From: Zoogloeaceae bacterium
Lineage (GTDB): Bacteria > Pseudomonadota > Gammaproteobacteria > Burkholderiales > Rhodocyclaceae
Direction of reading: 5' to 3'
NCBI GenBank assembly: GCA_031290535.1
Contig: JAITNI010000119.1
Location: forward strand, 1 to 5,377
DNA: 5,377 nucleotides
The first letter of the stretch is position 1; the number at the start of each line of letters is the position of its first letter. Both the position numbers and the translations under genes were made by a program. The notes beneath the pieces are model-generated. The model was not told where the DNA came from. It saw only the letters and a list, made by a program, of their open reading frames with translations, and did no database searches. Shown here piece by piece: positions 1 through 3,028 of the stretch.

Positions 1-642
1 TCCCGCCTCTTCAGCGGCAAAGCTGAACACATGCCAGACGACCAGCGGGGTTTGGGTCTGGGTCAGGAGCGACTCCACGACCATCTCGCCGGATTCGCCC
101 TTTTGGCGCAGTTCGGAGAAGGTCGGCAGGGTGGTGGGCAATTGTGGGCAGGGCAGCGGCTCGCCTTGCCAGATGGGCACAAAGGGATGACTGCCCCGGC
201 AATCCGAGGCCGCCTGAAAACCAAAGCGCTGCAACAGGCGCAGTTCGTGGCGATGCGCCTGCCAGTCCGGCGCGCCGAAGATTTGCGGCGGATGGTTGAA
301 CAGACGCAGGAAGGCGGCCATGCCTTTGTCCAGATCGGCGGCAATCCAGGGGTTATCGGCGCTGTCGGCGCGGGCGGCGCGTTTTTTCCAGCCTGCGGCG
401 TCCCAGGCGGAAAGCCCCGCCTCAAACCCCTGGTCTTCAATGGCGCGCAACGCGGCTTCCGCCTTCTTCCCCACTTCGCCGCTGACCAGCAGACGGGAGA
501 AAAAAGGCGCGTCATCCGGCCCGAGCGACAATAAAAAAGTGGCGTTGGCCTGATACTGGGCCAGTCGTTCCAGCAGCGGCGGCAGAAGCCGTGCGCCAGA
601 CTGGCTGCTAACGTGAATCCGCAGGGCGATTTTGGGGTTCAT
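1..642 (-). CDS. ArnD-like polysaccharide deacetylase homologue with degenerate active site (partial, 3' end off window)
   Basis: 214 codons from ATG at 642 to the left edge, with no stop reached. The order of motifs follows ArnD, the NodB-fold deformylase that acts on undecaprenyl-phosphate-linked 4-formamido-arabinose in lipid A modification. These are an N-terminal LRI strand (7-9), FLLSLGPD (37-43), a tryptophan loop GAPDW (123-127), SDCRG (146-150), LPTTLPTF (168-175) and a late histidine in VVWH (201-204). The metal and catalytic residues are largely gone. The ArnD RIDVD motif reads RIHVS (8-12), so both aspartates are replaced, and HAWDH reads SAWDA (78-82), so both histidines are replaced. 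Only the late histidine (H204) remains. The protein also lacks the stretch ArnD carries between its first strand and the HAWDH motif. I infer a non-catalytic or repurposed family member. The frame is open throughout, so it is not a decayed pseudogene. It is translationally coupled to the upstream Mth938 gene by an ATGA overlap and has no clear Shine-Dalgarno of its own. Comparison with E. coli ArnD is from memory. Confidence 0.8.
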   Translation of the reverse strand, partial: MNPKIALRIHVSSQSGARLLPPLLERLAQYQANATFLLSLGPDDAPFFSRLLVSGEVGKKAEAALRAIEDQGFEAGLSAWDAAGWKKRAARADSADNPWIAADLDKGMAAFLRLFNHPPQIFGAPDWQAHRHELRLLQRFGFQAASDCRGSHPFVPIWQGEPLPCPQLPTTLPTFSELRQKGESGEMVVESLLTQTQTPLVVWHVFSFAAEEAG

Positions 643-1016
643 GAGGGTTCGGAAAACAGGGCGGCGGCGACCGGGCGGCCTTCGCTCGCCAATATATTAT
701 AGGTGCGGCAGGCGGCGGCGGTGGTCATGGCTTCAAAACCAATGCCCGCTTCCATCAGGGGCACAAGGAGCGCGGGCGGCAAAAAGCGTTGTCTGGCTCC
801 GGTGCCCAACAGCACGATGGCCGCGCCGCAGGCCGCCAGATGGCGCAAATCCTGTGAGGTGAGGGCGTCGATGGGATGCGGCGTCCAATCAGTTTCCACC
901 CGGTCGGGCAGCGCCAGCAGCGGCAGCTCAAAACGCGCCTGATTCACGACGACATAGCCCTCGCCGTAGCGGGTAAAAATATTGAGTCCTGGGGAGGTAT
1001 CGGCGTACAGTTTCAT
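639..1016 (-). CDS. Mth938-like domain protein (DUF498/NDUFAF3-type)
   Basis: 125 residues, a complete gene. The sequence is typical of the proteobacterial Mth938/DUF498 family, whose eukaryotic relative NDUFAF3 assists complex I assembly. The bacterial biochemical role is not established. Recognisable parts are MKLYADTSPGLN at the N-terminus, YGEGYVVVN in the first strands, LLALPD, the central LLGTGARQRF, and the C-terminal TAAACRTYNILASEGR segment with its conserved cysteine. The start chosen is ATG at 1016 because family members begin with MKL-ADT. A GTG at 1037 in the same frame would add seven residues (VKIALQT), but that extension is not family-like. No good Shine-Dalgarno precedes either start. 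The stop TGA (641-639) overlaps the ATG of the ArnD-like gene (642-640), so the two form a leftward operon diverging from alaA. Family assignment is strong; function is unknown. Confidence 0.88.
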   Translation of the reverse strand: MKLYADTSPGLNIFTRYGEGYVVVNQARFELPLLALPDRVETDWTPHPIDALTSQDLRHLAACGAAIVLLGTGARQRFLPPALLVPLMEAGIGFEAMTTAAACRTYNILASEGRPVAAALFSEPS

Positions 1017-1037
1017 GGTTTGTAGCGCGATTTTCAC

Positions 1038-1136
1038 GATTTGCGCCGCAGGGCGTGCGCCAAAAGAAAATAAAAATACATTGAAAATTGCAGCGCTGCG
1101 TGGCTTAAAGTAGCATTATATCTTTTTTCGCCCTTG
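1038..1136. promoter_or_regulatory. Divergent promoter region between the Mth938 operon and alaA
   Basis: AT-rich stretch between two divergent genes. On the minus strand a perfect TATAAT lies at 1120-1115, about 100 bases upstream of the Mth938 start. No convincing -35 hexamer is visible at 15-19 bases from it, so it may need an activator. On the plus strand TTGAAA (1081-1086) is a fair -35 candidate for alaA, but the matching -10 (TTAAAG at 1105-1110, or TAGCAT at 1111-1116 paired with TTGCAG at 1088-1093) is weak. A perfect 10-bp palindrome, GCAGCGCTGC (1090-1099), sits between these elements where a dimeric regulator could act on both genes. All of this is pattern reading only. Confidence 0.35.
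1115..1120 (-). promoter_or_regulatory. Candidate -10 box for the Mth938/ArnD-like operon
   Basis: The reverse complement reads TATAAT exactly. It sits in an AT-rich context and points toward the Mth938 start 99 bases away. No -35 match was found upstream, which keeps the confidence low. Confidence 0.35.
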
Positions 1137-1156
1137 TTCCCGGTTTTTGCCGGGAA
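1137..1156 (+). promoter_or_regulatory. Hairpin in the alaA 5' leader
   Basis: TTCCCGG (1137-1143) and CCGGGAA (1150-1156) are perfect 7-bp inverted repeats around the 6-base loop TTTTTG. The stem ends nine bases before the alaA Shine-Dalgarno (AGGAA, 1166-1170). There is no downstream T-run, so it is not an intrinsic terminator. A role in mRNA stability, attenuation or protein binding is possible but unproven. Confidence 0.5.
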
Positions 1157-1165
1157 AGACCGTTC

Positions 1166-1170
1166 AGGAA
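1166..1170 (+). promoter_or_regulatory. Ribosome binding site of alaA
   Basis: AGGAA seven bases before the ATG at 1178. It supports that ATG as the start, which also matches the N-terminus of AlaA homologues. Confidence 0.75.
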
Positions 1171-1177
1171 CCCTGCC

Positions 1178-2428
1178 ATGAAACCCATTCTGAAATCGAA
1201 CAAACTGGCTGATGTCTGCTACGACATTCGCGGCCCCGTGCTGGATTTGTCCCGGCAGATGGAGGAGGAGGGGCACAAACTCCTCAAGCTCAACATCGGC
1301 AACCTCGCCCCCTTCGGCTTTGACGCGCCGGAAGAAATCCAGCGCGACATGATTCTGAACCTGCCCAACTCGGCAGGCTATTCCGATTCCAAAGGCATTT
1401 TTTCGGCCCGCAAGGCCATCATGCACTACACGCAGCAGAAAAATATCAAGGGCGTCGATATTGAGGACATCTATATCGGCAACGGCGTCTCTGAACTGAT
1501 TGTCATGACCATGAACGCCCTCCTCAATTCGGGCGACGAGGTGCTGGTGCCCGCGCCGGATTATCCCCTGTGGACGGCGGCGGTATCGCTTTCCGGCGGC
1601 GCGCCCGTGCATTACCTGTGCGACGAGAAAAACGGCTGGCTTCCTGATCTGGAAGACATCAAGAAAAAAATCACGCCCAACACCCGCGCCCTGGTGGTCA
1701 TCAACCCCAACAACCCGACCGGGGCGCTGTATCCCGAAAGCCTCCTGAAAGAACTCATCAAGATCGCCCGCGCTCACAATCTGGTGCTCTGCGCTGACGA
1801 AGTCTATGACAAAGTGCTTTACGATGGACACACCCACACCTCGCTGGCGGCGCTCTCCGAAGATGTGCTGACGCTGGTGTTCAACGGCCTGTCCAAGAAT
1901 TACCGCTGTTGCGGCTACCGGGCGGGCTGGGTGGTGGTGTGCGGCGACAAGAGCGAGGCGCGGGATTACATCGAGGGGCTGAACATGCTGGCCTCCATGC
2001 GGCTGTGTTCCAACGTCCCCGGCCAGTACGCCATCCAGACGGCGCTGGGCGGCTATCAGAGCATCGACGAGCTGGTCGCGCCGGGCGGGCGGATGCGTCG
2101 CCAGCGGGATCTGGCCTACGATCTGATGGTTGCCATTCCCGGCGTCAGTTGCGTCAGGCCCGCCGCCGCCATGTACATGTTCCCCCGCCTTGACCCGAAA
2201 ATGTATCCCATACAGGATGACCAGAGCTTCATTCAGGAACTCCTGCTGGCCGAAAAAGTCCTGCTCGTGCAGGGTACGGGCTTCAACTGGCCCGCGCCCG
2301 ACCATTTTCGGATTGCCTTCCTGCCGCACGAGGACGACCTGATCGACGCCATTGGCCGCATCGACCGCTTTTTGAGCGGCTATCGCAAGCGGCACAGCAC
2401 GGGCAAACAGGGCGTGCAGCAGGGATGA
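1178..2428 (+). CDS. alaA: Glutamate-pyruvate aminotransferase AlaA
   Basis: 416 residues, a complete gene. AlaA is a cytoplasmic, PLP-dependent class I/II aminotransferase that makes L-alanine from pyruvate with glutamate as amino donor. The match to E. coli AlaA (YfbQ) is colinear: KSNKLADVCYDIRGPVL at the N-terminus, KLNIGNLAPFGFDAP, IYIGNGVSELIV, PAPDYPLWTAAVSLSGG, INPNNPTGA, and the C-terminal LLVQGTGFNWP and DHFRI. Fold-type I key residues fall at the same numbers as in E. coli: N179 (NNPTG), D207 and Y210 (ADEVYDK), the PLP-binding K240 (LSKNYR) and the substrate carboxylate-binding R378. Two neighbouring cysteines (C244, C245) follow K240 where E. coli has Val-Ala. The protein is about ten residues longer than E. 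coli AlaA, with a basic, Gln/Gly-rich tail after FLSGY that runs up to the repeat block. A good Shine-Dalgarno supports the start. No intrinsic terminator with a T-run follows; the GC-rich repeats downstream could still slow or process the transcript. Confidence 0.96.
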   Translation: MKPILKSNKLADVCYDIRGPVLDLSRQMEEEGHKLLKLNIGNLAPFGFDAPEEIQRDMILNLPNSAGYSDSKGIFSARKAIMHYTQQKNIKGVDIEDIYIGNGVSELIVMTMNALLNSGDEVLVPAPDYPLWTAAVSLSGGAPVHYLCDEKNGWLPDLEDIKKKITPNTRALVVINPNNPTGALYPESLLKELIKIARAHNLVLCADEVYDKVLYDGHTHTSLAALSEDVLTLVFNGLSKNYRCCGYRAGWVVVCGDKSEARDYIEGLNMLASMRLCSNVPGQYAIQTALGGYQSIDELVAPGGRMRRQRDLAYDLMVAIPGVSCVRPAAAMYMFPRLDPKMYPIQDDQSFIQELLLAEKVLLVQGTGFNWPAPDHFRIAFLPHEDDLIDAIGRIDRFLSGYRKRHSTGKQGVQQG

Positions 2429-2440
2429 ATCCCCTCCAAG

Positions 2441-2470
2441 TCCCCCTGACAAAGGGGGGATTCAGGGGGA
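2441..2470. repeat. Nested inverted repeat, first unit of the cluster
   Basis: TCCCCCTGA (2441-2449) and TCAGGGGGA (2462-2470) are a perfect 9-bp inverted repeat. Inside it TCCCCC (2441-2446) also pairs with GGGGGA (2455-2460). The left arm can therefore choose between two partners, giving two mutually exclusive stem-loops. Confidence 0.7.
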
Positions 2471-2509
2471 GGTCTATACAGTCTGAACCGCCGCAAACCC
2501 ACCCCCGGC

Positions 2510-2529
2510 CCCTCCCTTGTCAGGGAGGG
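2510..2529. repeat. 8-bp stem-loop, second unit of the cluster
   Basis: CCCTCCCT (2510-2517) and AGGGAGGG (2522-2529) form a perfect 8-bp stem with the tetraloop TGTC. It is followed by GAAGAGG rather than a T-run, so it does not look like a rho-independent terminator on the plus strand. On the minus strand it is followed by C-rich sequence. Confidence 0.7.
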
Positions 2530-2572
2530 AAGAGGCCCCCTTGTCAGGGAAAAAATTACCGGTTTTGACCAC

Positions 2573-3028
2573 ATGCCCCTCACCCTCCTTCCCCTGACAG
2601 ACGAGGCAGGCAAGCTCATCGCCCCGGAATGGCTGCCGCGTCTCCTGCCGGTGCATCGGCAACTGCGGGAAAAATTGCCGTCGGAGGCGGACGCCTACCA
2701 CGCCCGCCTCGCGGCAGTCTTTGCCAGTGGTGGCCGCCTGACGCTGGCCGTCGACGGCGAAACCGTCAAGGGACTCGCCCTGTGGCGCATTCTTGAAAAT
2801 ACTTACGAAGGCCGCCGCCTGTATGTGGATGATCTGGTAACGGACGCCGCCTGCCGCTCGCAGGGCGTTGGCAAGGCGTTGATCGGCTGGCTGGAAGCTG
2901 CCGCCCGCCAGCATTCCTGCGCCGTGCTGGCGCTCGATTCCGGCACGCAGAGGACGCAGGCACACCGCTTTTATTTTCGGGAAGGGTTTGTGATTCCCTC
3001 TTTTTGTTTTAGAAAGACACTGGTATGA
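2573..3028 (+). CDS. GNAT family N-acetyltransferase
   Basis: 151 residues, a complete gene of normal single-domain GNAT size. Such enzymes move the acetyl group of acetyl-CoA to an amine; the substrate here cannot be predicted. Visible family features are a strand and DDLVTD (86-91) leading to the acetyl-CoA pyrophosphate loop RSQGVGK (95-101, the R/Q-x-x-G-x-G/A motif A). A helix, the strand AVLALDSG (117-124), and the motif B segment AHRFYFREGFV (130-140) follow. No signal peptide or membrane segment is seen, so it is cytoplasmic. The ATG at 2573 has no convincing Shine-Dalgarno. It is preferred because the protein has a complete N-terminal strand and no better start lies nearby. The stop overlaps the start of the restriction-modification gene by four bases (ATGA), so the two are probably co-transcribed and coupled. 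It lies just after the repeat cluster. A part of an antitoxin-toxin pair is unlikely, since no partner antitoxin gene is present. Confidence 0.88.
   Translation: MPLTLLPLTDEAGKLIAPEWLPRLLPVHRQLREKLPSEADAYHARLAAVFASGGRLTLAVDGETVKGLALWRILENTYEGRRLYVDDLVTDAACRSQGVGKALIGWLEAAARQHSCAVLALDSGTQRTQAHRFYFREGFVIPSFCFRKTLV

Larger units (their letters stand above)
2429..2572. repeat. Cluster of GC-rich palindromic repeats between alaA and the GNAT gene
   Basis: This non-coding gap is mostly repeat sequence. A 13-base direct repeat CCCTTGTCAGGGA occurs at 2514-2526 and 2538-2550, 24 bases apart. A related core in the opposite orientation (CCCCCTGACAAAGGGGG) lies at 2442-2458. The unit resembles the short C/G-run intergenic repeats scattered through many bacterial genomes. 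No ORF or transposase is associated with it. Only the last 22 bases before the GNAT start (AT-rich, 2551-2572) are free of repeat. The block could act as a transcript-processing or DNA-gyrase/IHF site, but nothing here shows which. Confidence 0.75.

Noticed and set aside
63..515. Minus-strand 150-codon frame in another phase of the ArnD-like gene
   Set aside because: Rich in Arg, Pro and Cys with no family match, whereas the frame from 642 gives a colinear ArnD-type protein.
31..534. 167-codon plus-strand frame over the ArnD-like gene
   Set aside because: The minus-strand frame shows a colinear ArnD-type sequence and an overlap with its neighbour; the plus-strand frame has no recognisable family.
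1034..2452. 472-codon open frame on the minus strand opposite alaA
   Set aside because: It is the complementary frame of a well-conserved high-GC gene, shows no recognisable domain, has low-complexity composition (His, Gly and Val rich), and spans the gene and both its borders.
2441..2529. Rho-independent terminator for alaA
   Set aside because: The hairpins are strong, but neither is followed by a run of T on the plus strand.
2541..2569. TTGTCA (2541-2546) as a -35 box for the GNAT gene
   Set aside because: The hexamer is part of the 13-base repeat, and no acceptable -10 follows at 16-18 bases (the sequence there is TTTGAC or similar).
2590..2599. A fourth repeat copy (TCCCCTGACA) inside the GNAT start region
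   Set aside because: Only about nine bases match the first repeat unit and no inverted arm follows, so chance in C-rich coding sequence is enough to explain it.
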